DNA of 64,000 nt, from the NCBI RefSeq assembly GCF_001640805.2, contig NC_066850.1:13041373-13105372 (forward strand), in the 5' to 3' direction. The stretch's first letter is position 1. The number at the start of each line of letters is the position of its first letter. The notes under the pieces were generated by a model. It made no database searches, was not told the DNA's origin, and worked only from the letters and a program-made list of their open reading frames with translations. The stretch comes from Lates calcarifer. Taxonomy: Eukaryota > Chordata > Actinopteri > Centropomidae. A program made the position numbers and the translations under genes. Shown piece after piece: positions 37,774-48,429 of this stretch.

Positions 37774-37774
37774 A
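37699..37774. repeat. (TA)n(TG)n microsatellite
   Basis: A compound run: about 50 bp of TA/TATG followed by about 11 TG units. It is probably unstable. Confidence 0.9.
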
Positions 37775-38127
37775 TGATTAGAGAGAAGTTCCTGTGTATT
37801 TAAAGACCTGACACTTAAGTTAAACTTCAAAATAAAAGACTCCTTATTTAGCCATGGCTTTACTCCTCTGTCCAGTCAAAAGTGATCCTCCGCTGATTTC
37901 ATCAATTAACTACAAGTTTGTCCTTCTGCAGTGAGTGGAAAAGACACTGATAAAATGTTCTGTCACTGTGGACACACACACACACACCCACAGATGGAGG
38001 CCACGCAGACACAAACTCATGCATGAAATAATAAATGTATCAGCACACAGTCTGTTTCCCATCAGCACCATGGGGAAGAAATCTGATGTGGAAACAACTC
38101 CGCAGCAGAGGCTTATGGGAAATTCAT

Positions 38128-38350
38128 AAGGAGGGATTGAGTGGTGTGTGTGCGTGTGTGTTCCACATCTCCAACCACACACACACACACACTGTGAGTG
38201 GTGTGTGTGTGTGAGTTAATCAATGTCATAGATGTGAAGCTCTGACCTTTTCTAGTTGAACCACCTGCTGCTGCAGGAAAAACAAGTGTGTGTCAGTGTG
38301 TTTGTCTCCCAGTGTGTGTGCGTGTGTCTGTGTGTGTTTCAGTGTGTGTA
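38128..38350. repeat. CA/TG-rich cluster at the intron 2 start
   Basis: Alternating TG and CA runs (38140..38160, 38175..38194, 38200..38215, 38285..38350) reach up to the exon 2 boundary. On the gene strand the intron therefore begins GTACACACACTGAAACACAC, so the 5' splice site is embedded in CA repeats. Confidence 0.9.
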
Positions 38351-38351
38351 C

Positions 38352-38596
38352 CGTCTCTCTCTCTGCAGGGTGTACGAGCTCCTGAAGAACCCCAGCAGCT
38401 CGTCCTCAATGGCGGCGTCGAAGCTCACGTTCAGCCGGTAAACTCTCATCGGCTTCAGCTCACGGTGCAGCACCACCACGTACATCTGGTTGGCTGGGAA
38501 GGGGAAGTGGCGGTGGACGCGCATGGCCCCACCCCCAGGCCGATTGGCGGGACGACCACCGGCGCCGCCCTCAGCCGTCACAGACACCCGGTCCAC
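38352..38596 (-). CDS. trhde: trhde exon 2 (TRH-degrading ectoenzyme)
   Basis: This 245-nt exon encodes residues 166-246 plus two bases of Arg247. The acceptor is CTCCTTCCTCCAG and the donor is CG|GTACAC. The N-terminal half (VDRVSVTAEGGAGGRPANRP, then GGGAMRV) is a Gly/Pro/Arg-rich loop. The second half (MYVVVLHRELKPMRVYRLNV, then SFDAAIEDELLGFFRSSY) is the conserved M1 domain segment, with ELLGFFRSSY at residues 231-240 characteristic of TRHDE and related aminopeptidases. A possible N-glycosylation site NVS is at 221-223. Joining to exons 1 and 3 is exactly in frame. Compared with mammalian TRHDE as I remember it, the Gly-rich loop appears several residues longer and GC-rich. The donor sits in a CA repeat, which may affect splicing. 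Confidence 0.95.
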
Positions 38597-41510
38597 CTGG
38601 AGGAAGGAGATGGAGGAGTAATTAAACTGATGAGCTGTGGAATGACCCGTCCATCTGCGATCAAACATTAAGCAACAAAAACAAAGAGATTTATAAATTG
38701 GAAAAAACTGGCTTTGCAAATGGTCTATGAGGAGGCCTAAAGAATTTACACAATGTATTTTGGTGGGTAAGACTGAGTGGAAAAAAAGAAAAATAAACTT
38801 TTATTAAGATGCATGAGTACAGTCAGGCCCAAGAGCTACTTCAGTTGGACAACTTGAGACCCAACACACCCAAACTGTACAGTAATGCTGCAAACACTCA
38901 CTGCTGCAGATGCTGACATGTTTAAATCTCTGCAAATACATGGAGAGACTACAGAGCTGCAGCAGATCCACCAGAGCAGCTTTAACCTTCGAAGACCCAA
39001 GAGTAGATTTTGTATGCATTTTTAATTTCTCTTAGCTTTTTGGGATCAGTGAAATCTGATTAGAATAAAAAACTAAACCATGTCTTTGAACAGGGAGTAG
39101 TTTTTGACATATGGGCATATGGAGACAATGGGTTTATTTTACTGAATAACGAAATAAAGTCATCAATGTATAAAAGTGTTTCACTTCCTAAACATGGCTG
39201 TGCAAAAACAAACAAACAACAAACAAGCAAACAATTCAACACATCTAAAAGCCTTAGGGATTGCTCAGTGTTTTGTAACTTACAGAAAGGAGTTTTTTTC
39301 TTACATTTTTCTTACTTCAGACTCCAAACTAGGAATGTATGGCTGTGAACAGCAGCACTCACTCTTTTTATCTCAATGACATGATGAATAAGCATCCAGA
39401 AAGCTGAAAAATTGAATATGAATGGTGATGTCCTGTTGTTACATCAAACAACAAATGTTATTGAGCATAAAAAAAGTTTCAACCATAAACTCTGATCAGG
39501 TTTTGTTCCCCTGATACTTTTATCTTGATCTAAGCTGTATGTGTTGACAGAGATTGCCGCCATCTTGTTTTTACACTGGTGAGTGTGTTGTGATTTTGTT
39601 AACACTAGACTGCACAAAGAGGTGTTAGCTAACAATGACAACAGGTCTAAGTTTAGCAAAATTAAGTTTACGGTGCAGCAAACTCTGAAAACTGTAATGC
39701 CCCCATATGAGGACTCAGGGTCTCAGGAGGTTAAGTGGCAACTGCAAAGCTTTACTCTGCAAAACATCTTTTGCTCTGGCAGCTTTTTCTTTTCCTGATC
39801 CCTTAAAACGTATCACAAACTTCACCACTTTTAAGAGAGAGCTACAACATCCTGGTTGATTCAGCAACAAACCTGTGCTCATGATTGATTTTCTGTAGCT
39901 ATGTCACAACTAAATGTGTGTTTTATCATGTCTTGTTGGCCTCCCTTTATCTCACTTTTACCTCAGTTTCTCATTTTCACAAATGCCCATCTAGGTGGTG
40001 CAAATTAGAATCTGACATCTATCAAATAAACAAATAAATCTGTCAGAAGCTCCACCTCCACCCCAGCATCCACCTCTAGACTGTGAGTTTACTTTATGTT
40101 TCTCTGAGCAGTAATTGATCATTGTCACTCCCCAATATTTAACATGCTTCCCAGGGGAGTGACGAGCTTAGAGCCCCGTGGCAGAATATCAATAAATATA
40201 TTCTGAATTGCCTCCATGTGAAATGTGCAACTAATTTAGCTTATTGATCCCCTCTGGATACACTTAGTGGTCAAACTGCAGCGGTAATCAAAACATTGCT
40301 CTTAGTGTCTCAGCAGGGGTGGAGGGTCCAGCTCCAGTGAACAGCGCCCTCTGCTGTTTCATGACACTCAGCGCCAGTCACATGACGAACACATCGCTCT
40401 CAAAACTTTAAAACATTTGAAGCCATTTCAGAGCTTTTACAGTCTCTCAGATAAAAACCGTCACTAAGCAACACCTGATTCCCTGCCAGCTGTTGTTTCG
40501 GGATGCTGGATCTGTCGCCATGGTGATGTGACAGGGACCACCTGTACAACAAATGGCGTACAGAAGGGTTGGAGGGTTGCTGGAAAAGGTGTATCTGACA
40601 GGTTTAAGAAAGAAAGGAAACTCTGCAGACTGTTTGTTCATTGTCCAGCTCACCTGAGACTGCCAGTGACCGAGGTGAATTAACTTTGAATGAAGGAGAG
40701 AGAGAGAGAGAGAGCTTCACTCATTAAAGCCTCACCCATTCTCCCGATTGGACCTCAGCTCAGCATGAAGATTGGTGGAGATTTGATGAAATGTCACTGC
40801 ACTAAAGTATAAAAAAAAATCATCAAGGTGAAAGTAATCTCACCACAACAGGTGCAACAGAAAGCGAGGGAGACGTCAGTCAAGTTCGGTCTGCAAACGC
40901 CCACGCAGCTCCGAGAAGGGGTCTAATGAGGTGAAGTAAGAGAAAACACCTGTGTGGGTGTACCACCTGGCGCATAGTCAAAAATAATATTCTGCAGCTG
41001 TATGGCTTGTGTTCAGCTGTTTGTTAGGGTGAGGTGATGCAAAAAAGCAACACAAATCCTCAGTTTGTTTGGAGCGTTTGGGAGGGAAAGTAGCTTCGTG
41101 TTTAATCTATTTCCACTCTTTGGGCTCAGTTGAAACAGCATTTTTCAAAAAAGGTTTGGACCCAATTCTGTTCATGTCGGTTGTTCTGTTGGTTCTCTTG
41201 TTAAGGCGAAGTGCAGCCAAGGAGAGAGTTCAGCTTCAATATTTGACATGCAAAATTTGTACTGCTGACCAGCTACAAACCATCCTGACACTGCTGACTT
41301 TTGAGGGAATGGGAAGCCAAAAGCAGAGGAAGCTGTGATATTACATTACATCATTCAATTTTATATAACCCTGTTCTCAGTGAGAATAAACTGCTTCATC
41401 AAACAGATTTTGCAGTCAGCTGTGAGACAGGAGTGGATGGGCACAAGCACATTTGCTTAAATTAACTATTAAATTACTGTCCAGAGAGCAGCCAGGAGTG
41501 AAGAATATTC

Positions 41511-42156
41511 AAGGATAAAAGATTGATAGAGACAAAAATCTTAGGAATTGGTGCAGAATTGAGCAAGAACAGTATACCTGGCCAAGCAAATTATCCAATA
41601 ATCCAATTGGCAATTGTCCACGTTAAAGTACATCTGATATCTATCAGAGAGTAAGATCCTTTTTGTTTAACGAGACTCCATTTACAAAAACAGGAATTTT
41701 ACTGAGCAGAACACAGGAGCTGGAGGAATACCACTGCCTCCATCTGTTAGTCTGTTTGTGTGTGACTATCAGTGGTGCAAGAAGTATTCAGATGCTTTAC
41801 ATCAGTAAAAGTACCACACAATAACACAAAATCCGAGGCAGTGGTTTTCCAGCAGCTCCTGTGTTCTGCTTGGTAAAATTACTGATTTTGTCAGTTGAGT
41901 CTGGTAGTGATATATAGTGATGTTTCTGGTTAAAACAAGAAGGATTTTACTTAATAAAAAGGTCTATTTCTGTAGGAATCCTATCCATAATACTGTCAGA
42001 CACATTTGTTTAGCTTGTAGCAGCTGTTTGCAGTGGTCAGGTTCACTGCTCATGATCAATACTGCACCGATTCCAAAGATTTTTGTCCCAGTCATTTACA
42101 CCCAAAAACATGGGAAAATAAGACCCTGGTTCAAAAATATCTGAGTTATCCTTTAA
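41511..42156 (+). mobile_element. palindromic element family A, copy A3 (longest)
   Basis: The outer arms pair over more than 100 bp: AAGGATAAAAGATTGATAGA / CAAAAATCTTAGGAATTGGT on the left against ACCGATTCCAAAGATTTTTG ... GAGTTATCCTTTAA on the right. Inner arms (GGAGCTGGAGGAATACCACT and AGTGGTTTTCCAGCAGCTCC) also pair. The core is in plus orientation (TATCAGTGGTGCAAGAAGTA). This copy best defines the full element at about 650 bp. No transposase frame is present. Confidence 0.8.
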
Positions 42157-43029
42157 ACTTACAACACTTTGAAACAACCAGAGAAATCTGCACCAGCTGC
42201 TAAACTGGAAACACTAAAATCATCAAAATCTTAGGGAAGAGGAAACAGCGACAATGACTGGGTTGAGGAAAATTGTTGGAAATATCCTCTGAAGTGAAGC
42301 AGTGCATGATGGGAACACACCTGACAGCAGTGGGAACCGTTAGGAACCTTTGGGTCTCTGCGTTGTCACACATCAGCACTCCTCAGCCAATCAAACACTG
42401 AGTGTGTGTATTTGTGCGAGTGTGTGTTTATTCTTTGATGAATGAAGTGATCGATATGAACGGAGAGCCTGCTGACACAGAGAGGAAACGCTGGGGATTA
42501 AAAGGATATTTTTCAGGGGTTTTTTCTGGTGAGTCAGCGAATGCAGCGCCACGCTTCGTGATGCCTTCAAATGTTCCGCTCAACCAAAAAAATGCCTTTT
42601 TAATTGTCTTTGTTTGTTTGTGAGTTGGTTTGATTTTCTCAGCTGAACCGGTCACTGTCAAATATTGGAACAACTCCAACGCAACTTTGCAGTTAATTAA
42701 TGTTGTTTTTGATCAAATCTCTCCGGTCACTTCAGCCTCAAGAGCCACTCCACAAGTTCATTTTCACTGAAACTTCAGCTGAAACCAGTCGTTGAGTAAA
42801 GTGAAGAAAAATGGCCTGATAACTGAGTCTGTGTTTGTCGTATTTTGTCAGGATTTGCGAGGATTTATTAGGAAAAAAAAAAAAGCACATGTAAAACCAC
42901 CACAACGATATATTAAGCACTTCTCTACTTTGCTTTTGCCAAACACTGAATGTCTTTTGTACTCGTGACATTTCTTTGACTCTGAGAATAAAGCACTCCT
43001 TGCAGGAATATTTTTCCCTCCTATTCCTA

Positions 43030-43440
43030 CCAGCTGCTTCTATTTTTACCCACTTATTTTTTTTTGCTTTTTGGCCTTTTAACATCCTGACAATTTTTTG
43101 TTTCATGATGCATATAAGGATAAGTTTGGAGGCCTGTCTGCCGCCACCCCAACAACACCTCTTAATTCGCAGGGTGCTCACGCTCAAACACAAAAAAGGG
43201 GCTGCAGGGTTTTTAATTGGCCTCAGCCCAAATTAGACAGATTTATCCCTGTCTCACATTAGCCGAGATGACCGGCCTGAAAAATCACGTTGCTCAGGCG
43301 TTTCTCTGAGGCTTTCTCTCACCGTGCGCCTGTCTCGGAAAAATTGGGCTGAAACAGCAACTTTGACTGTTAATTAGCCTCGTTAAGGAAATCTCTGAGG
43401 CCAAATCTGGAAATAAACATTCTTTGTTAGAGAGCGGCGG
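43030..43440. promoter_or_regulatory. candidate conserved non-coding/enhancer-like segment
   Basis: A non-repetitive block in intron 1 with several homeodomain-type TAATTG/TTAATTA cores (TTTTTAATTGGCCTCAGCCC, GACTGTTAATTAGCCTCGTT), ATGATGCATATAAGG and CCTGTCTCACATTAGCCGAG. Its texture is unlike the surrounding low-complexity DNA and like typical vertebrate conserved non-coding elements. This is a judgement by eye, with no alignment. Confidence 0.25.
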
Positions 43441-44109
43441 CTTGTTTTCCAGCACAGAGAGCATACCTCCAGAGCTTTGTTTGGAAAGTTACCAGCGGTA
43501 CACATCCACAGGCAGTGATGCACCTGTACCTGCTGCTTCTGGAGATCTGATTGGACGACAGAGGTGAGAGGGCGGGGTTTAGAGCATGTATGGAGAGTCA
43601 TGCTTGAAACTATTTGAGCAACAACTCATCACCAACAGATTTCTCTACAGGCAATATGTACACCAACACTCTACCTACACAATAAGGTACTGCCAACATC
43701 TCTTTTTCCCTTTACAGACAGATTTAACAGCCGTTTTTCCTGTGTTTACCTTTTGTCTGACTCGGAGACAAGAGCTAGATTGATTCATTTAAAAATCATG
43801 TTTATCTGGAGAGCTCTGCAGTCTTGTGCAGTTTTTGTGCAAAGCTAACATGACCCATGCTAACATGCTAACAGCCACATTAATGGGAAATACGTTGAAA
43901 TATCTGGTCATTTTCAGTGAGTAGTGTTTGTTATGTATCCCAGACTTCGAGATGTGAAAATGTGAGAGTGTAAAAAAAGACAAGAGAGAAAAGTGACAGA
44001 AAGAGAGAAAAATATACAAAGAAAATATACAGAGAAGTTGCATCACTTTCTGAAACTAACTGGATCTTTTGCAAAGACTCACATTTTTTCCTCTAACTCT
44101 GTCTCTTTC

Positions 44110-44430
44110 AACTGCTGATGAGTTTTAACATGCTCACCAGACTTAATACATACCTCAACAAGACTGGGCTGGATCTCTATTGAATTTACTCTGGATATTC
44201 ATGTATTTCCATGGATCATTCCTTGTAGCACCACCCTCAATACATTTGTACACAAGAAATATGGAGATATCCACTAAATGTATTGAGCACTGATCAATGC
44301 TTTGGATTTTGAGGGATCAAACTATCATTTATAACACTGAAATTTCAACCAGAACTCCACGATCAGGAGATTTTCTCACTAAGGCAAAATAGGTTTATGC
44401 AGCATTTTCATTTAAGCTCAACTTCGATGA
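44110..44430 (-). repeat. dispersed repeat, reverse 'GGTGGCACTAGAGGA'-type copy
   Basis: Plus-strand words ATTTACTCTGGATATTCATG, GATCATTCCTTGTAGCACCA and CCCTCAATACATTTGTACAC are the reverse complement of the motif order seen at 7830..7935 and 11130..11330, strongly diverged. Confidence 0.4.
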
Positions 44431-44819
44431 CCTTTGACACAATTGATGCTGTTGTTTTGACTTGACAGCGATGAAAGGGAATCTACACAGAAACCAGCAG
44501 AGCCTCACCATCCAGTTTTACACAACTCCACTCTGCTGACTGACAAACTGCACCAATGGAGGCTTCTTCCTCTAATCCATTTTAACTCATAAAACTAGTG
44601 GCCACAGAAACAGAAGCTGCTGCATGACCTGCAGTAAGAAGTCACAACGTCACCAAACTCTGAGCGCAGACTATTCTACAAAGTCTGGGTATATTTTGTG
44701 TTTTGTGTCAGGTCATGATGGACTTTTTTTCTCTTGGTGTTTGACAAACTCACACGTGTGAGTGTACACATGTTCTTTACCAAATTTCTGACACAAACTT
44801 TCCATCCAGGCCACCATAC

Positions 44820-45314
44820 CTCAAGGCGATCTGCATGCAGCACGATGAACCTGGTTGCGTTGATGCACTCCAGCTCGATGCTGACCTCTCCGGAGAAGGT
44901 GAAGTTGTCCATGTAGACGGCGAGCCTCAGATCGTAGTGCCGTGGCCTCACTGTGCCTGGCAACCGCGAGTTTCTCCATGGCTGGACCGCCTCCTCGTCG
45001 GCCCTCTCCCCCGTCCTCTCCCCTCTGCTCCCATTCAACTTCGCTGACCCTCCCGAACCCCGGGAGCCAGACTCCCCTGTCACTCCATCACGATCCTGGC
45101 CTGCGCACTCCTCGAAGCGAACGCTGAGCACCACGGCCACCGCTGTGACGATGATGAGGGTGAGGATGGACAGGGCGAAGCCCAGCACCAGCCGCTTGTG
45201 CACCGTGATGTGGCGCTCTGTGGTTCGAGGCCGGACCACCACTGACTCGGCCCACTGGTCAGAGAGGCCACGGCCATTCCTCATGGCGCCTGGGCTGCTG
45301 TCGTTTAGTCCCAT
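44820..45314 (-). CDS. trhde: trhde exon 1 (TRH-degrading ectoenzyme N-terminus)
   Basis: This exon carries the start codon and 165 codons, ending at the donor GAG|GTATGG in phase 0. The ATG at 45314 is chosen because an in-frame TAA directly precedes it and because MGLN...GRGLSDQWAESV then VRPRTTERHI match the TRHDE N-terminus. Residues 1-41 are a cytoplasmic tail ending VHKR. Residues about 42-66 (LVLGFALSILTLIIVTAVAV and following) are the single signal anchor of a type II membrane protein. Residues 71-118 are a Gly/Ser/Glu-rich linker of low conservation. From about 119 the M1 domain begins (RPRHYDLRL, NFTFSGEVSIELEC, NATRFIVLHADRLE). N-glycosylation sites are possible at 94, 137 and 152. 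The enzyme cleaves TRH extracellularly. The Kozak context is mediocre (T at -3, G at +4). Confidence 0.97.
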
Positions 45315-47188
45315 TTAGCTGAAAGTGTCACTTTAACAATGGAGAAACGTCCTCGAGGTTCAAACTCAGAAACTGGTTCTGATTCAAAACAACATTCATT
45401 TATGCTCAGGTCTGACTCCAGCTCGGTTGAGTTCGTTCAAAAGATCCCAGCTCTCAGTCTGTCAAACCTCCAGTTATGAGCTGCTGAAACTCCAGCAGTT
45501 ATATTTCTGAACACCTGAACTCTGACCTCGCTGCTGCTGCTGCCGCCGCTGCTGGACTGTTATGAACGTCCTTCAGCTCTGACTCGAGGCGGAAAATCAA
45601 CACCATGGCACATCTTACATTTCAGGCAACAAAACTGACAAACCAGAGAGGATGAGATGCTCGTGTGCGTTTTGGTTTTGCGGCGGGGAGAAAAAAATCA
45701 ATGCAGCATGGCTTGATTTCAAGTGTAGAGGAGGCTGAGAGGGAGGAGGAGGGGAAGAAGGAGGAGGAGGAGGAGGAGGTATGCTGTTGAGGATGTGGCT
45801 ATACAGTGAGCGTACCATCCATAAACCTTCACAGGAAATCAGCTGGGTGAGCTAAAACTCTAAACCGGCACAGATAGGAGCTGAAGTCAACAGTTTAGCC
45901 GGGGTCTCCTCACAGATTAGGAATTAAAATCACTTTAGGATGATGGAAATCCACATTTTGAGCTTCAGAAACGATCAGGTGAAACAGGCATCTTAAACTA
46001 AAGCTTAAACTAACACGGTGGGAGTTGAAGCAGCAGGTTTCTGTCCCCAGGTGGTTATATTTCTTCTCAGTTTATAGCTCCTCCAGACCTGAAGTAAAGC
46101 ATAAATAAACTCCTGTTGGACTATTATGGGATTATTATTATGATACAGTGGGAAATGAAAACATCTTACAGGACATTAAGGTCAGTATTAGGAGCCACAG
46201 ATGCACCGAGAGTATCTCAGTTAATATTATTTCAGCTTCACGACTTCTTTTTTACACATAAAACCAGGTCAATTAGGTTTTTTGTAAAATATTTTTGGTA
46301 CAATAAAGATTTAAATTTGTACTTTTTTTTGGTCAAGAAAAGAACAAAAAGTTTTGTCTCAGTTTGTTGGAGTAGAGTTAGGTCAGTTATTCCCACATAT
46401 TTCTGCTTAAATCACATTTTTTTAGACATGAAAATCAGATTTTTCCGCCGCTCTCAGTTGACACAAAGATGGTGTTTTAATAAAGGTAATAACTCTCAGG
46501 CTCCTGAGGTTGGTGGGGGGGTTAAGTGGGTAATTTACGGTCAGCATGTGGGTTTATTTCACCGCGGAGGAGATAATTCACTCGTGTGAATACCCGGGTC
46601 TAAACGATCCCTGCTCTACAGCTCACGAGGCTGATGGATGAAAAAAAATGGATTTAAAGTGATTGATAACCCGGATTATAGCCGATTGATTCCAGTCGGA
46701 GTGGAGAGCACATAAACCGGGAGAAACGATGGAAAAGGCGACATTTTCTTCTTCTGTTTTATCCGTTAAAACCCCAACAGTCAATCCGTCCCGTTAATAA
46801 GCTTAGTCTGGTATTAATGATGAAGGTTATCCGATCATTAACGGTCTGTGAGAAGGACTAATTCAGCCGGTAAAGATCCACGTTAAGTACTCCTCCGGTG
46901 CTCTGGTAACTTCTCTTCTCTCGCCCCCTGATGGGAATCGGTGAGCCCCGGGTCCGGTTCCCAGCGGCGGTCAGTCCCTCGGGTTCAGGGAAACCTTCCC
47001 CGGTGGCGGTGATCCTGTAACAGCGAGACTTTTCCTCTCCTCCTGCCTCAGGAGAGCCTGTCCCGTTAAACCCGTTATTTCCGCCGGTAAACTCTGCACC
47101 TGCGTTTTTTCTTCCTCTTCTGCTTCTTCTTCTTCTTCTTTAGTACCGGGGGAGGTTACCGTGAAGCAAACCGTCAAGTCCACCCGGG

Positions 47189-47525
47189 ACCGTCCGGTGA
47201 TCCGTCACACTGACGTTAGAAATCCCGTGAAACACCTCAGATGTCAGTTTAAACACAAAGAAAGCCGTTATTAACCACCGGGAATCCGTTACAGCAAACA
47301 TCTGAGATCATTTCAAACCGCCGGAGATCAGTTTCGATGCAAAGTGATCAATTCAAACACCGGGAATCCGTTAAAGAAAAGCAGGGGATCCCTTTGTATA
47401 ACGTCAGAGATCCGTTAATAAAGACACCGGAGATCAGTTTCTGTACCGGGGACCGGTCAGAAAGCGCCGTCAGTGATCCGTTAAATACACAATAAATCCC
47501 TTCAAAACCAGAGGATCCGTTTCCA
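47189..47525 (-). repeat. degenerate 21-bp periodic array with TAACGG cores
   Basis: Sixteen units resembling GAGATCCGTTAAAACACCGG (plus strand) follow one another. The ATC positions, or their equivalents, are 47200, 47222, 47243, 47263, 47284, 47307, 47327, 47347, 47366, 47388, 47410, 47433, 47452, 47476, 47496 and 47515. Spacings are 19-24 bp with a mean of 21.0 bp. The word CCGTTA (TAACGG on the gene strand, a Myb-type core) occurs in five of these units and five more times between 46763 and 47609. Stops and spacing changes exclude a coding repeat. Confidence 0.75.
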
Positions 47526-47662
47526 TGGAGTCCAAAGTAGACATCAACCGTGTCAGGCGGATTATCCCGGGTTAACGCCGGGCACGAGCCCCCCTTCGGT
47601 GCTCCGTTATTAAACCGGATCCTCCTTAACTTTTTCAGCCCACTGGAGAGCTGCTGCTCCTC

Positions 47663-47735
47663 TGATGATGGTGATGATGATGGTGGTGGTGGTGATGACG
47701 GTGATGAAGATGATGATGAAGCTCTCCCGTCAGCA
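47663..47735. repeat. GAT/GGT trinucleotide repeat
   Basis: Runs of GATGATG, GGTGGTGGTGG and GATGATGATGAA. An Asp/Gly-rich frame through it is a repeat artefact. Confidence 0.85.
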
Positions 47736-47862
47736 TCCCTCCATCCCCTCCGAGGAGAGGGAGGATGAGGATGGTGGTGATGGTGGAGGAGGGTGAGGAA
47801 GAGTCTTGTGCCGCCCGTTCAGCAGTCAGTCCGCTCGCGGTGCGCTTTTGCGTTTGAGCACG

Positions 47863-47890
47863 AGCTGCTGCTGCCGCTGCTGCTGCTGCT
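47863..47890. repeat. CTG/CCG trinucleotide repeat
   Basis: Eight to nine CTG units with one CCG, next to CpG-rich DNA in the trhde upstream region. A similar CTG/CCG run is at 45531..45555, nearer the start codon. Confidence 0.85.
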
Positions 47891-47914
47891 CCGACCGAGA
47901 GGCACGCGCTGACT

Positions 47915-47921
47915 GAGAGAG

Positions 47922-47965
<44 letters not shown>

Positions 47966-47968
47966 CTG
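47915..47968. repeat. (GA)n microsatellite
   Basis: About 24 GA units with few interruptions. GA runs are frequent in core promoters, where GAGA-type proteins can bind. Confidence 0.95.
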
Positions 47969-48088
47969 AGTGAAAGCTACACCCACCAACTCTATTCTAG
48001 CCTATTCTGTTCTATTGTCTCTATATATAATAGGCTATGTGTCGTAAAATAAAGAAAAAAATTAATGATGAAAGACAAGTGAGCCTTT

Positions 48089-48089
48089 A

Positions 48090-48124
<35 letters not shown>

Positions 48125-48141
48125 GACACACACACACACAC
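48089..48141. repeat. (CT)n(CA)n compound microsatellite
   Basis: Eight CT units followed by CA units with one CAG interruption. Confidence 0.93.
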
Positions 48142-48429
48142 TCCGATGTGTCTCCAGCAGAGATACAAACTCACCCAGTGGAGGAGGCCGGGGCTGGTTG
48201 ATGTGTTTCTTTTGTAGATTTCTCTGAATGAATGTGCCTGCTGAGATTTCTTTTCTCATTCCACTGGCTCTTCTCTCAGCTGCTGCAGTCCTGTTGTTAC
48301 AGTTTTTATTTGATATATTTATCACAACATGCTATGTTGGATCTTTACTGTGTTGTAGAGTAGAGAAAATGATGCACTCAGGCTACGACTACAATGTTTT
48401 AGTTTGAAAAACTCAGTGGCTTCATTTTA

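Larger units (their letters stand above)
24215..38351 (-). other. trhde: trhde intron 2
   Basis: This 14137-bp intron opens with GTACACACACTG, directly inside CA-rich DNA, and closes with an ordinary polypyrimidine/CAG acceptor. It carries the homopurine tract at 28795..30075, which is pyrimidine-rich in the trhde transcript. It also carries two members of the palindromic family A, other MITEs, a CpG-rich patch (25735..26060) and an unassigned exon-like segment on the plus strand (36585..36721). Between these (24230-25070, 26100-27190, 30820-31080, 32130-35230) I see only AT-rich DNA with short chance frames. 33480..33720 looks non-repetitive. Confidence 0.85.
38597..44819 (-). other. trhde: trhde intron 1
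   Basis: This 6223-bp intron lies between the donor GAG|GTATGG and the acceptor CTCCTTCCTCCAG|GTGGAC. It holds one full palindromic element (41511..42156), one 'GGTGGCACTAGAGGA'-type repeat (reverse) and a short GA run near 40690..40715. It also contains non-repetitive stretches around 40130..40290 and 43030..43440. Open frames such as 42738..43193 on the minus strand have no protein character. Confidence 0.85.
45315..47970 (-). promoter_or_regulatory. trhde: CpG-rich 5' UTR/promoter region of trhde
   Basis: Upstream of the trhde ATG the DNA becomes CpG-rich (from about 46400 to 47900: CCGGGTCCGGTTCCCAGCGG, CCGCTCGCGGTGCGC). It carries a CTG/CCG repeat (45531..45555), a GGA repeat (45741..45779), the 21-bp periodic array (47189..47525) and trinucleotide runs, as expected of a CpG-island promoter and long 5' UTR. 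I cannot place the transcription start and see no clear TATA box. A 157-codon plus-strand frame at 46116..46589 reads through part of it without resembling any protein. Confidence 0.6.

Noticed and set aside
42738..43193. 151-codon minus-strand frame in trhde intron 1
   Set aside because: Poor codon use, poly-Phe stretch, no recognisable motif and no splice fit with trhde. It overlaps the non-repetitive block more plausibly read as regulatory DNA.
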